From Cyanophora paradoxa (taxonomy: Eukaryota > Glaucocystophyceae > Cyanophorales > Cyanophoraceae): a stretch of 64,000 bases of DNA. The position numbers were made by a program, and so were the translations under genes. The stretch lies in NCBI GenBank assembly GCA_004431415.1, contig QPMI01000435.1, positions 248,001-312,000 on the forward strand. Direction: 5' to 3'. The notes beneath the pieces are model-generated. The model saw only the letters and a list, made by a program, of their open reading frames with translations. It had not been told where the DNA came from and searched no databases. This document shows positions 1 to 10,920 of this stretch, one piece after another. Within the stretch, counting starts at the first letter, position 1; each line of letters starts with the position of its first letter.

Positions 1-2290
1 CATCGACAAGTTGGTGAGCTTGACTCGAACATTCTCAACCTTGCCAGAAATAATGGCTCCACCGCACGCGTCGAGAGTATCTTGGCCAGTGACTACAGGA
101 GCACAGTACAGCTGCGAGCCGTCGCCTTTGTTCACTTCGTAAACGTCTGCGACCCGAATCGATTTGGCCTTCTCCTCGCCGTCCAAAAACACCATGCAGT
201 AGCGTAGCGACCCTGTCGCTTCAGGCCGAAGGCTGTATTCGAGTATCACTGAAGAAACCCTCGGGAAGGCCTCGAGCGACAGTGGGGCTGCTGGCGCTGG
301 GAACCCTGCACGGACCCTCGGCATCAGCGACGAAGTTCGCGTCATGCAGAAGCTCCTATTGCAAAGCCGTCACCGAATACGATGAACGTCGCTTCGAGGC
401 TGTCCAGGCCTTTTCCGTACTTGTTCTCGCAGAACGACACGACGGAGTACGTTCCCGGCGCGACTGGTGTCGGTGTTCCGTCGACGGCGTAGGTCGTCAT
501 CGTCACTGCAGTGACGTCGCCCGCAGCGCGTAGCTGCTCGAAGGACACAACAGCTCCAATTCCCTGCGCATGTGCGATCCCATGTGGCGGAATCATGATC
601 AGCGCGCCCGCCAAAATATCGTTCGGATGTGCACTGACCCGCATGGATTGTGTACCAAATTTCGTGACGACGAGAGTACATGTATATGTGTTCGGGGCGT
701 AAACGAAATACGCAGGAGTTTCAGGTAAGCTGAGCAAAAACGTTATTGAAGATGCATCCGCGCGGAGCCTTTGCGGTGCAGGTGGCGCCAAGGGCGGTCC
801 GTCGGCTGCGCGCGCGTACACCTTAGCGCTACCAGCAAGCATAACAGATCTTGTGGCAGCGCCAGCTGATTACGCACTGTGGAATGTGGCGTGTGGCGAC
901 AGCGGGCTCGATTTAGCTGGGTTTTCGCACTTTGAAAAGAAGCTGCGCACGCCTTCGAGCGTCAGAATATAATAATACTCGGCAAAATAGCCCCGTAACT
1001 TCGGGAGAAGGGGTGCCCTTTTTATAAGGGAGTATCGATGCGCATTCGAGTCAGATATGAGGGCTGGAGGAGCCGGGGAGCGAACGTGTAGGGGGTGTTT
1101 GGCTTGAGGCCCTTCACGCTAACTCGCCGGCCGTTCCTGGCGGTCAAGTCACTCGCAACAACGTGCCCTGTGCATGCAAGCGCTTGTTATTAGAGATATG
1201 CATGTGATTCATCTGGCGTGGAAGCGAAGTAACGATCACCTCGAACGACACTGTTGGAGTCCATGCAGTAGAGGTCGCACTTGCTTATATCAGGAAACAC
1301 AAATTCTTTCTGCAGCTCGATCTGCGCATGCGGTTGAGATGAAGAATCTAGCACCGCGAGCGCACACGAGCAATGGCAAGGAAGCGTGTGTATACGTACT
1401 TGAACCACAAGAATGGAATCACTGTAGAAGAGAAGCGTCGGTCGAGGTGGTGCAACGGGCGGAACTGGAGGGATTGTGAGTGTGTTGAATGAAACGGGAG
1501 TACTGGTTGACACTGTTTCCAGTGCGCCGCCTCTAAGAATTTTGAGCGATGCGGAACACGTGTAGAACGTGTCGGCGAGGATCGAAGACGTCAGCGTGCC
1601 GGACCCAAACGCAAAAGAGGTCTGCGCCGCCGGAATCGTGCCGCTTTGTAGGGCGAGCGTCACTACGGTAGCTGAACCAAGAGTGATTCCGTCCGGCTGA
1701 ACAGTAGCTGCACTGCAAGAGACAAAAATCTCGCCCTCCCAGTCAGTGCACGTTCCGGATTGTAGACCAAAATTAAAGCTTGCGGTGAGCAAGGCGGTTG
1801 AAACGCTGGACGTTTGCAGGAATCCTATCCTTGGCAAGTTGCATGTAAGCAAAGAGAACTGGCTCCGGGCAACGACGAAGGTCCGCTCGGTGCCTGAAAC
1901 ATTGACAGCCCATCGGAGCTTGGCCGAGCAGTTGTAAGACGGCTCTGTGAGGTTTCCGGCACTAAAGCCAACCGAAGCTGTGCGCGTGGGTTGGAGTAAT
2001 GTTGCAGGCTGCACTGCAACAGGCTTTGAGCCGTCAACCGGAATGACTGAATCATTCCCTGACACGGTGCAGGTTACATCCACAATCGCTGATGCAGCCC
2101 ATGTGCCCGTGTTTGCGAGGCTGGCCTGCAGAGAGACCGGGTACACAGAGGCATCGGACAGCACAGACAGCATCGGTGGTTTGCATGAAAAGGAGGCGGA
2201 GCCCGCGAGAGTGCCAACGCGGCCCGCGGAAGCATCAATGGCCAGGTCGAGCGTCTGCACAACTCTCAGCGCCACAACAAGATCTAGATC
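1..2290 (-). CDS. Host extracellular protein, C-terminal immunoglobulin-like part (exons; runs off left edge)
   Basis: This is the downstream part of the large minus-strand host gene. Open exons are visible at about 1404-2290, 381-800 and 1-248. The first encodes beta-rich sequence with spaced cysteines and repeated Thr/Ser/Val strands, typical of secreted immunoglobulin-like or CARDB-like domains. The second and third are similar in style. A minus-strand acceptor (TTCTTCAG) ends just before 248, and a donor (GTACGT) is seen near 1400. Exon ends are estimates. I infer an extracellular or cell-wall adhesion role from the domain style and from the LamG modules upstream; no specific family is recognised. 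The gene continues beyond position 1. Confidence 0.55.
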
Positions 2291-2359
2291 GAAACCGGCG
2301 CTCGCGAAGTCGGCGTGCGCGCCCTCATCGACTCACCGAGGGTTCGTGAAAAGGCATGC

Positions 2360-3500
2360 TGAGCGTGGAAGCGACGCTGGACGAATTGGCGTACAAGTCG
2401 CTCGCGTTCATCGCCGAATTCCAAATGCGGAATGCTGCAGCGAGTTCCGGAATATTAATGCTGCATTTGCGGTCCAGGGGAATATAAATACTCTACAATG
2501 ATTGAAACTTACCAGCGACGGTCACTCCTGACAGAGGTTTCTGCACGCGCAAGTAAATGAAGTCAGGAACAACGAACAATCGACATCACAGCATAATCAT
2601 GATCATATAGAATATTCTCACAGGTGCGCCCAGCTCCGTTCCACCGAAATAAGTCTGAACAGCTGCGGTATGAAGGCTGTGAATGTAGCTGAAGTTGGCT
2701 TCCAAAACATCATAGAAGATCCCGTCGATGTAAGACTTAATCTGAGCGGCGGGAGCGTCCGAAAACTCTAGCGTGAGGGTGACGTGGACAAATCTGCCCG
2801 CCTGTATTGCCAAGTACGTATACCGTGTCAGCAACGAATGGCACTGGCTTCTGTCTGTGCTGTTTGTGCGACGCACCGGAATTCCAGCATTGTCGAACAC
2901 GGCCACCGAATTTTCGACTCCAGAATCATCGAAGATGCCCAGGCGAAGCGCGACGCTGCCGGCTTCAACCGTACAGCCCACCGATCCGTCGCACAGTGCG
3001 ATGTAGAGAGTGCTGACGTTTGGCGATGCTCCGGTTTCAAATATACGCGCACCACCTGCGTCTTGAATGCCTTGGGCAGGAAGCATTAGCCTGCACGCTC
3101 TTAGTGCATGCGCAGCCATCGAAATAAAGGGAAAACGCATTGTCATAATCAGTCGAAGCGCACCAGAAGTCAATACTCGCATTAGAGAATTGACCCCACA
3201 TTCCGGACACATTCAAGTTCCCGGAGCCCGCTCCAAATTGAAGCCCACAGGTTGGCGGAGGTGTTAGAAGAGTGGGACCAGAGCTTGGCGCGCATAGTGG
3301 GCGTTGGGACGTGCATGTGAATTCCAGATCACCGAAAATCTCTGCAAAGAGTCCCGATGTCGAGTTGTCCATAGCCGCTCTAGACGTCTGTGAGCGCGCG
3401 AGGATTAGCGAGGAGGTACCAATTGAACCGGAGCGCGGGACGATAAAGAAGCAGAAACGATGCGCGAGCACACCGGAGCTTCATCGAATTTGTAATACCT
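2360..3500 (-). CDS. Host LamG-like module 4 (several exons)
   Basis: This is one laminin-G/concanavalin-type module read on the minus strand. It opens near 3500 with the YYKFDE signature shared by the other modules. A segment with GDLEFTCTS and PPTCG cysteines follows (about 3100-3400). Next comes the beta-sandwich core (about 2600-3075), with a FVHVTLTLEF strand and an IKSYIDG loop. It closes near 2370-2460 with AAFRIWNSAMNASDL, the usual C-terminal LamG strand. Small gaps between these pieces do not read through and are taken as short introns. The module is probably a carbohydrate- or protein-binding domain of a secreted protein. Confidence 0.6.
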
Positions 3501-3569
3501 TCGAGTGAGAGGCGCCGTACGCGTAAGTGAACTACGCATATTCAGCACGCGATCATTTGAAACGCACAT

Positions 3570-5070
3570 ATACAATTCTCGAGTTCGATATGTGATGCTA
3601 TTACAAAGAAGCCCGTTCTTTGCAATGTTCGCGATCTCAAATGCCGATAGTACCGAACTCCAAATCCGCAAGTCGGCCAGCGTGAGCCCGTGCGGGTTCT
3701 GCACATACCCTTGCCAAGGTTTGTAATGTTGCAGCTGCCGGGATGCGCTTGAGTAAGCAGATCTAGAAGCAAAGGTTTTCATATGCATGCGCAATTTGAT
3801 CGACTGCATGCACCCACGAGCTGCGACCTGTCCCGGTCCATGCCATCTCCATTAGCGACTCCGTTTTCAAGACTGGCCATATGAGCATTATATATGCCAC
3901 GAACCGATGAAATTATGGGTTCGGTTGAACGGTTCAATAGGCGCACTCCCCGTGCCGCCAGTCCGCGCATCTTTGTGCCAGAGCAAGCCAGGGGGATCCG
4001 AAGTGAGCAGATCGGACATTAAGACCGAAACCTCCCGCCCACTGTTCGCAACTTCAGTCAGAAATCGAAATTGGCCGATGCGCTACAGAGCGCACTTGAA
4101 ATAGGCCTTCACAACGGCGCCGCTCCCTTGAGTCGACGAGGTTCCGTTGTAGATCAGCGTTCCGGCGATAGTCGCGTCCAACGTCAGAGCGACGTGCGTC
4201 CAGTTCCCGATCTGAGTGCGAATTTCAGAAGGTGAGCGCAGTTTATAGTTAAGAGGGTGCGTGCGGGTGTGGTGGCCGGCGCCATGGGGTGGGGGAAGAG
4301 GAATGGACGTTCGCACCGGCAAGTATTCGCCGTTCTTTGACCCAATTAACAAGTTGTTGTAGCTTCCTCTTCGCCCGTGGAAGGCTTCTAGGCCTAGGTA
4401 CGACTGGGACCCGGACTGATCATGAACGCAGATCAGTCCAGGTGGAGCTTACGGAAAATGCAGCCGCCTGAAGCGCACCCCGCGAAACCCGATCTGGAAG
4501 CTCGTCTCGTAGTAGTAGTCCGAAAAGTCCAAGAGCCAGACCTGCCAGCTTGGAGTCTGGGCTTCGTCTAATTTTATCCAGAATTCCACGGTCTGCAATG
4601 ATGGTCAGTTACGGCGAAGAGATAAACAACCGTAAAGCTAAGAACGCTCGAGAGGGTTCTTGAACATGAACTTCCCCGTAAAAGGCTCAATTTGCGCATA
4701 TCTTTCGTCCGCATCTGCTGGCATGCCTGTATTTACGACAGGTGCTTTGAAGTAGAGGCCTGCGCTTCGTCGATAAAGGACATGCATTCGAGTGCAAAAC
4801 ATGTGCATGGCGCACCGCACGTTGGTTTCGCGGACATGTCTTCGGCTGTATTCGCCACTCGCACGGGGGTGGAAGAGCATGCCTGGCGCTCCTTTGCGCA
4901 GGTGAACTCGAGGTCTCCGACAGGGGTCGCGTGAATCGCGTAGGGCGATCTGTCGATCGCCAGCCAAGAGGCCTGCACGCGAGGGCGAGGCTCAATTCGG
5001 TTCTTTCGAGGCCCAATGAATGAATGCGAATGCGCACTGGGGGGTCGTCGAATTTGTAATACCTGGAGGG
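3570..5070 (-). CDS. Host LamG-like module 3 (several exons)
   Basis: The pieces follow the same order as in the other modules. YYKFDD is near 5050 and GDLEFTCAKERQAC with a KPTCG cysteine is at about 4780-4930. AGLYFKAP leads to a MFKNPLERS end at about 4638-4765. WQVWLLDFSDYYYETSFQIGF is at about 4470-4560, WTHVALTLDATIAGT at about 4105-4240, LLWHKDARTGG with APIEPFNRTHNFIG at about 3890-3985, and the closing LRIWSSVLSAFEIANIAKNG at about 3600-3680. Conservation with modules 1 and 2 shows these are coding exons separated by short introns. Exact splice sites are not resolved. Confidence 0.6.
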
Positions 5071-5149
5071 AACAGATATTTAATATAAAGTCACGTGCAC
5101 GGTCACGAAACGAGCGCAGTCGCAGAAACGCAAAAGAGAGCACATGTAG

Positions 5150-6543
5150 AGGTTGTTCTGGAGCGTCTGGTACGTCGAGCTGCTGCACTTCATCCCTTGC
5201 CGGTAGATGTCGCCCACCTCGACCGGAGTGAGAACCTTTTTCCACACTCGAAAATCTGTCGAAGCAAGCCCTCAGAAAGCGCACGTAAACATGCGCATTA
5301 GTATCAATGAAAACGTCCTTCGAGTACCTGCGAGGTACATATTGTACGGGGAGTACGTGTCCAGCGGTTTTCTGTCCGCCCATGTGCTTCGACCTAAGAG
5401 CAAATTAAGCTCTTGGACGGACAGGATCCGGACAGCTGCAGGGTGTTCGAAATTCACGCAAGCGTACCAATGAAGTTAGTTGTGCGGTTGATGGGTTCGA
5501 TTGGTGCAGTACCCATAGCCGTTGCGAAATGATCTTGGTACCAGAGGACCGAGCCTTTGTTGGTCTTGTACCAGCCGCTTTTATCCCCTTCGTGCGAGCA
5601 TTAACGAATGAAGCTCATAAGAGCTCGAGAAAAATGAGAATAGCTATATAACGGCCTCGAGGAGCTCTAACCGGGGTAAGTGTAGTCTCGATCCTCGAGC
5701 CCGTTGATGTATGCTCGAACAACGGCGCCCTTGCCAACCTCGTTATCGGATGGGCTATCAACCCAGCTCGTCGTCACATCCGTGATTTGCACATCCGTAA
5801 GCGTTTCATCAATCGTTATCACGACATGATTCCACGTGTTGGTCTGTATTAGAGAGGGTCAGGCGGGCCCGTGAGAGACGTAGGGGTTTTATCTCGGTGT
5901 ACTATATTGACTTGCCGGAATGTAGCCGACATAAAGGAAGTTGTAGCCACCGTAGTTGTAACCACTGTATAGATCATTTGCTCTGCCATGAAAGCTCTCC
6001 AAAACCAAATACATATATCCGCCGTCTACTTCGATACCCAGCTGAAAGCTGTCTTTCAGAAACCCTGACGAAAAGTCAAGCAGCCAGACGCCGTAGTTTG
6101 GAAGCTGATTCTCATTCCATTTAGCCCAGAACTCGATAGTCTGTGCGAGATTTCGAACCCAGGAAAATGCCTGACCGAGGGCAGGCTGGCGCGATCTCAC
6201 CAAAGGGTTCTGAAACATAAATCTGTTCTCAAACGATGGGATCTGTAGGTACCGGAGTCGCGCGTCCGCAATATCGTCTATATCCTGTTTCGTCGGCTTG
6301 AAGAATATTCCTGTGCGACCGGTCGCGGCAGCACTGAGATCAAACCCAGCTGCAACACTGCCTCAAGCTCACCGCAAGTGGGCTTGGCGTTATTGTCGAT
6401 CTCTCGCACTTGAGGCGGCGGTGTCGGTAGTGGGGACGTTATTGGCGGATCGGCCAAGCAAGTCGAGCGCGCGCTTGTGCAGGTGAACACGGGGGGCTGA
6501 GATCCGCCCAGTGTGGCGTCCAGATTGTTTACCGAGCTGTCGA
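5150..6543 (-). CDS. Host LamG-like module 2, downstream part (cut by viral insertion)
   Basis: This is the continuation of the exon interrupted at 6543/18101. It begins with sequence containing PPVFTCTSARSTC and a PTCG cysteine. LQIPSFENRFMFQNPLVRS follows near 6190-6290, then TIEFWAKWNENQLPNYGVWL and a following LDFSSGFLKDSFQLG (about 5960-6150). WNHVVITIDET with VVRAYING is at about 5680-5870, APIEPINRTTNFIG near 5470-5510, and a closing RIWKKVLTPVEVGDIYRQG near 5180-5250. The order matches the uninterrupted modules. The exon carrying the first segment continues beyond the viral element at 18101, so this copy of the gene is broken as a simple transcript. Confidence 0.65.
6539..6543. repeat. 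Left target site duplication GTCGA
   Basis: The five bases GTCGA lie immediately outside the left terminal inverted repeat and recur at 18101-18105 outside the right one. Polintons and related rve-integrase elements usually make 5-6 bp duplications, so this fits integrase-mediated insertion. Confidence 0.7.
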
Positions 6544-6947
6544 AGCTCAGCACTGCGCCGTGTCTCCAAAAAAATACCCGCAAAAAAATCAAAAACAAAT
6601 CAGAAAACAAACCATTCCCAGTAACCCAATCTTGAATATCAGTAAATCTCAGTAAGCCTCAGTAACAAAAATTTAATTAATCGACGTTATATCATAATCT
6701 CGATTAATTATATCTTATCGCAGTTATATCTTTTTTATGCGCCGTGTCTCCAAAACAATTCCCAAGAAAAACAAACCATTCCCAGTAACCCTATTCGTAT
6801 TCAACAGTAATCTCAGTAAGCCTCAGTAACAAAAATCGAATTTATCGAAGTTATATCTTAAATCTTATTTATCGAAGTTATATCATTATCTCGATTAATT
6901 ATATTTAATCGAAGTTATATCCTTTTTATCCGCCGTGTCTCCCATGA
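6544..6947 (+). repeat. Left terminal inverted repeat of the polinton-like virus
   Basis: This matches the reverse complement of 17697-18100 with scattered mismatches. It contains three copies of GCCGTGTCTCC (6557-6567, 6741-6751, 6932-6942). Two related blocks of about 185-190 bp follow the first two copies, each with CAGTAA/CTCAGTAAGCCTCAGTAA words and AT-rich TATATC/ATCGAAGTTATATC words. The repeat is thus itself a partial tandem duplication. It probably carries the integrase-binding ends and perhaps replication signals. Confidence 0.9.
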
Positions 6948-7390
6948 ATAACTAAGTAAGTTTAGTTAAAACCTCGAAAGAAAAACCTCTCATTTTTTAC
7001 TGTATTTTTTGAACGATTTTTTACTGTATTTGTTACACTAGAAACAACAATAGAAACGACAATAAAAACAATAGAATTTTAATTGTTTTTGAATCGTATA
7101 TACGTCAATATATCACTGTAATATATATCATATATATCATAGGAAATCGATTTATAGTCAAACCTATAACATATCAATTTGTGTATATGTGATATATATT
7201 CATATATGACGTCATGATGATGATGTATATGTATCTGATATATATGACACACCGGCTTATTCGGGAGATCATGACGATCACGGCGATGTGTATATTGTCA
7301 TGATGTATATGTATATATGTGTGACGCAATCTGATTGGTGTGCTACTTGTTTTGTTGTATCCCCTTCAACTTCTCCCCAGGTTTATATCA

Positions 7391-7486
7391 CAGATAACAT
7401 CTCAGATAATACCTCAGATAATACCTCAGATAATACCTCAGATTATATCTCAGATAATACCTCAGATTATATCTCAGATAATACCT
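7391..7486 (+). repeat. 12-bp tandem array, 8 units
   Basis: There are eight consecutive 12-bp units of the type CAGATAATACCT or CAGATTATATCT. They run in exact 12-bp phase from 7391 to 7486. Confidence 0.9.
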
Positions 7487-7551
7487 CATATATTAATTTT
7501 AAATTTGCTGGCTTCTGATTGGTTCATGCCACAGAGTAGGGACTTTTCATC

Positions 7552-7635
7552 AAATGCGCCATAAAATGCGCCATAAAATGCGCCATAAAATGCGCCATTA
7601 AATGCGCCATTAAATGCGCCATTAAATGCGCCATG
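7552..7635 (+). repeat. 12-bp tandem array, 7 units
   Basis: There are seven consecutive 12-bp units AAATGCGCCAT(A/T/G). The unit has the same length as the neighbouring array but is unrelated in sequence. The open frame across it on the minus strand (GAFNGAFYG repeats) is an effect of the repeat, not a supported gene. Confidence 0.9.
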
Positions 7636-7878
7636 AAAACCCGGGGAATAAACCATAGTAGGGTATATGATCTCACGGTTCAAGTTTCGCTCACGTTTCA
7701 CCGAAGTTTCGGTAAATCGATTATCGGCATCTTCAAACGCTTGTATCTCATCACCAGATTATGATCTCGCAACGTTCTGCATATCGGTTTGAAGCGCTGT
7801 TTAAGCTCTACGCAACTGTGCAATCCCCACAGTATTTCAAGCTACCTTATTATACAACATTTCTCAAAAATCGACCTT

Positions 7879-8637
7879 TTACACACTGATTGTGGTCATT
7901 TCTCGCTGAATCCGAGCCATCTGACTCCTTTTAATTGCTTTTCTCTTCACAAACTTCTTAAAGCCCTTTATATCATCATCAGTGAGTACTGCTCTATCAG
8001 TATAGGTCTTGATATCATAACCTTGCAGGCTAGCTATGACAGTTTGGTAATTATAACCCCATAGTCTATGCAATTCCTTGTAGGTCTTCTTATCCAAACC
8101 ACCATTGTACTCATCAAAGGCGCAATTGAACTCTTTCTCGTTCCCAAGAATATTGAAAAATACAACGAACTCCACATTGCGACGAATGGTAGTAGAAATA
8201 GAACACAAACGCTGAACATTAAAGATTACCGAGATTGAATAATGTCTTCCACTCGTTACTAATTTAGATAACACAGCCGAATTATGCATATCCAAATTTG
8301 AACCTATCATGTCATCGAGTATGATAACTAGGTTATTTCGCTTTTCGTTATTCTCAATTCGTTTCTTTTGCATACTGATCAATCTCAAAACAATGTTATC
8401 ATCCCACTCTTCATAGATGTTATCGGGATGGGTGATGTCATTGAATTGTCCAGTAAAAGCTGTTGAACTAAATATAACGATTTGATCGATCTTGTCACGA
8501 AGCTCGTAAAGTAAGTATTTTGTGAACATTGTCTTACCTGTATTGGAGCGACCAACATTCAAAATTCTTGTCGGGATTCGAACCGTCTTACTCGGATCGA
8601 ACTCCGGAATATCATCAAGATTTACTGTGTTATCCAT
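7879..8637 (-). CDS. A32/FtsK-HerA type genome packaging ATPase
   Basis: A 252-residue P-loop ATPase that would pump viral DNA into the preformed capsid. Walker A is GRSNTGKT (about residues 29-36) and Walker B is NLVIILDDMIG (about residues 102-112). A downstream SGRH and a polar sensor region near VIFNVQRL follow, as in A32-like ATPases of polinton-like viruses and virophages. The length is typical of the family. It starts at an ATG 80 bp downstream of the capsid gene's end and shares its strand, so the two may be co-expressed as a late virion module. Confidence 0.88.
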   Translation of the reverse strand: MDNTVNLDDIPEFDPSKTVRIPTRILNVGRSNTGKTMFTKYLLYELRDKIDQIVIFSSTAFTGQFNDITHPDNIYEEWDDNIVLRLISMQKKRIENNEKRNNLVIILDDMIGSNLDMHNSAVLSKLVTSGRHYSISVIFNVQRLCSISTTIRRNVEFVVFFNILGNEKEFNCAFDEYNGGLDKKTYKELHRLWGYNYQTVIASLQGYDIKTYTDRAVLTDDDIKGFKKFVKRKAIKRSQMARIQREMTTISV

Positions 8638-8717
8638 TACAGTAATAAGATAAAAAACAAAATAAAGTACACACCTACAAATAATTGCGCTTCCTACACT
8701 AACAAAAGAAAAGAACT

Positions 8718-9944
8718 TTAGAAGTTCGAGACTTTCAGGGTAGAGATGTTGTAGCCATTAAGTACCATAACATTGTGTCGGAGGGCATAGATATCAACCT
8801 GAACAGGAGCGGCATCAGTGCATCCGGAAACAGTGAGATCCATGTAACTCGAGCTGCTGTTGAAGAAATCCTGGTAACCCATAACCGAGTTCCGAAGCGA
8901 ATCTTTTCCAGACTTGGAAAGAACAATTCCGTAAACATTTCCAGACTCGAATCCGTACGTGGTATTGCCCACAGTAACACCCTTGTAGTGAGAAGGAATG
9001 TGATTGACAGCAGAGAGGAAACCGGAAATGGGTTTGTTAGATATATCCAGGGAGCGATTGTTGTGGAAGATCTGGAACTGATCAATCTTAACAGCAGATT
9101 CATGACCGCAGAAATCCGAGTGAGTGTAGGTGTTAAGTTTGTTCACCTCTCGAACAGTCATCAGAATCGAGTGAACCAGACCAGAAACATTAGCGAGTGT
9201 AACCTCAACAGATTCACCAGCATCAGCGGTTTTGAGCGCTCGGGTCTTCTTGTGAATGACCTCTGTGATCGGGATGCGAATGCCACCTTGTTCGTTCGCC
9301 ATTTTAAGGAGTGTCTCAGCCTCAGCCGAAGCAATGTTTACGAATTGGCAGATCAGAGAGCAATCCGCAAAGGTTACAGATCCACCAGCCGGAACTTGGA
9401 CAATCGCAGCATCACGGAAATCAACCTCGATTGTTGGCATATCGGCTAGCGTACATAATGGGAAATAAGCTTCTTCCCAGAAAGCAGCGGGGATTCTAAC
9501 GATGTATTCCATTGCTTCATCTGTGCTTTCACGATCTGTCTCTTTGAAGTAACCGAGAGAAGCATACATGCTGCTCATGGTAGCGTGATCATTATCGACC
9601 AGGGCGTTTACAGTGATCCAATCACCAGGGATAATATACTTGAAACCACCATGAACGAAACGGACCTCATTAATAAAAGAAGAACCACCATTGGGGAGGG
9701 TGCAGGCTACACCACCACCAGTGGCAATCTTGAAATAGAGCGAAACACCAGCAAGGAGTTGCTTGCGAGGTAGATCAAAGTAAGCGGTATTCTTGAAGCC
9801 AAAAGTGTTGCCCCGGGGACGAACTTGCTCGAGGAATGGTTTGTATTTGGGGTTGGTTCCGATTTGGAGACCAGGGGAAAGATAAATTTGATCGGAACCG
9901 GGAGTTACGAGGAGTTCCTTCAGGGTAGTTCCAGTGAGTGCCAT
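8718..9944 (-). CDS. MCP: Double jelly-roll major capsid protein (polinton-like virus)
   Basis: A 408-residue protein with the all-beta character and length of polinton-like virus capsid proteins, which form trimeric pseudo-hexagonal capsomers. Recognisable family features are an N-terminal stretch reading KELLVTPGSDQIYLSPG, an early INEVRFVHGG strand, a QIFHNNRSLD segment in the second barrel and a C-terminal DIYALRHNVMVLNGYNIST ending. It starts at ATG 9944 and faces the penton gene across a 52-bp divergent intergenic region. It shows no detectable similarity to the other capsid gene in this window beyond fold class. Confidence 0.85.
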   Translation of the reverse strand: MALTGTTLKELLVTPGSDQIYLSPGLQIGTNPKYKPFLEQVRPRGNTFGFKNTAYFDLPRKQLLAGVSLYFKIATGGGVACTLPNGGSSFINEVRFVHGGFKYIIPGDWITVNALVDNDHATMSSMYASLGYFKETDRESTDEAMEYIVRIPAAFWEEAYFPLCTLADMPTIEVDFRDAAIVQVPAGGSVTFADCSLICQFVNIASAEAETLLKMANEQGGIRIPITEVIHKKTRALKTADAGESVEVTLANVSGLVHSILMTVREVNKLNTYTHSDFCGHESAVKIDQFQIFHNNRSLDISNKPISGFLSAVNHIPSHYKGVTVGNTTYGFESGNVYGIVLSKSGKDSLRNSVMGYQDFFNSSSSYMDLTVSGCTDAAPVQVDIYALRHNVMVLNGYNISTLKVSNF

Positions 9945-9996
9945 CTCTTATGTTTAAAATACCAAAAGAAATTTTTAAAATGCTTTATTAAACAGA
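9945..9996. promoter_or_regulatory. Divergent promoter region between capsid and penton genes
   Basis: A 52-bp AT-rich gap separates the start codons of the major capsid gene (minus) and the minor capsid gene (plus). Both virion genes must be driven from or around this short segment, which suggests a shared bidirectional late promoter. No specific motif is claimed. Confidence 0.5.
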
Positions 9997-10884
9997 ATGA
10001 CGCGTTACTATCTCAATATTGATTCCAGGGACCGATCGGATGGAACCCCAACTAATTTCACATACAGACTCCCTTATGCGATCCAAAAGGTCAGAGCCTG
10101 TCGAGTAACGAACTTTGAGATGTTTCACAATCTTTACAACCTCTCTGAAGTAGGAACCCTCACCACACAAACACTCGATAATGCTGGGAACCCAAAGAAT
10201 AGAAACAACGAAGTCCTCCGAGGTGCATATACACCGGATTCACTGGTGAATTATCTGATCGCTCGCATTGGATCCCAGCCCTATAATCAAGCGGGTGGCG
10301 GAACTTACACTCGCCATTTCTATGTAACCTATGATCCCACAACATTGCTTCTAAGGTTCATGTGTGAGGTTCCATTCTCAATCACTATGAACACTCAACT
10401 CTTAGCCAATTTCTGTGGTTTTGAAAATGCTAACACACTGTACCAATCGAGTCCTCTATCATCTAATGTCACAGTTGGAGCCTTTACTTATGCTCACTAC
10501 ATTGATAGTGAAATGCCATTAGATCTACTATTTAATTCCTATTTGCTTCTTCATGTTGATCCACTGAAAGGAAGATATGTGAGCAATAACAAACGAGATA
10601 ACAATGCTATCGCGAAAATTGAGATTGACCAAACGGTTGGCAGTCTATTAAAATATGATTCATCGAATAATTCCATGATCGTTCACGAGCAGAATGGCTT
10701 GGTTGAGGTTGAGACTCTAGATGTGAGACTTTCTTACTGGAATGGAGCCACAGCAGACATTACTACCGACTGGTCGATGACTCTTGAACTGATTACTGAA
10801 GATGATAAAGATCTGACGAAAAAAGCATTGAAGAATGTCATAAAAGAGTTGGAGGGACTCTACCTGCCGTTCTCACGGTCATAG
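9997..10884 (+). CDS. Penton / minor capsid protein
   Basis: A 295-residue protein with the layout of polinton-like virus penton proteins. It has an N-terminal YYLNIDSRDR segment, then KVRACRVTNFEMFHNLYN, a YTPDSLVNYLIARI helix and a beta-rich remainder ending in the pattern VRLSYWNG..TADITTDWSMTLEL. Such proteins occupy the five-fold vertices of the icosahedral capsid. The divergent capsid gene next door supports the role. Identification rests on recalled family motifs and position. Confidence 0.75.
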   Translation: MTRYYLNIDSRDRSDGTPTNFTYRLPYAIQKVRACRVTNFEMFHNLYNLSEVGTLTTQTLDNAGNPKNRNNEVLRGAYTPDSLVNYLIARIGSQPYNQAGGGTYTRHFYVTYDPTTLLLRFMCEVPFSITMNTQLLANFCGFENANTLYQSSPLSSNVTVGAFTYAHYIDSEMPLDLLFNSYLLLHVDPLKGRYVSNNKRDNNAIAKIEIDQTVGSLLKYDSSNNSMIVHEQNGLVEVETLDVRLSYWNGATADITTDWSMTLELITEDDKDLTKKALKNVIKELEGLYLPFSRS

Positions 10885-10920
10885 GAAATACTGTAGAATA
10901 AATTTGTTTCAATATTACAA

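Larger units (their letters stand above)
6948..7878. other. AT-rich non-coding region with two 12-bp tandem arrays
   Basis: No gene is supported here. The stretch between the left terminal repeat and the ATPase gene starts with very AT-rich sequence full of TATATCA words. It then holds two independent 12-bp tandem arrays, listed separately, and a short AT-rich lead-in to the ATPase stop codon. It is the longest non-coding segment of the element and a plausible place for an origin, enhancer or packaging signal. Confidence 0.6.

Noticed and set aside
7486..7701. Minus-strand peptide with GAFNGAFYG repeats
   Set aside because: It is the translation of the 12-bp AAATGCGCCAT array and has no other coding sign.
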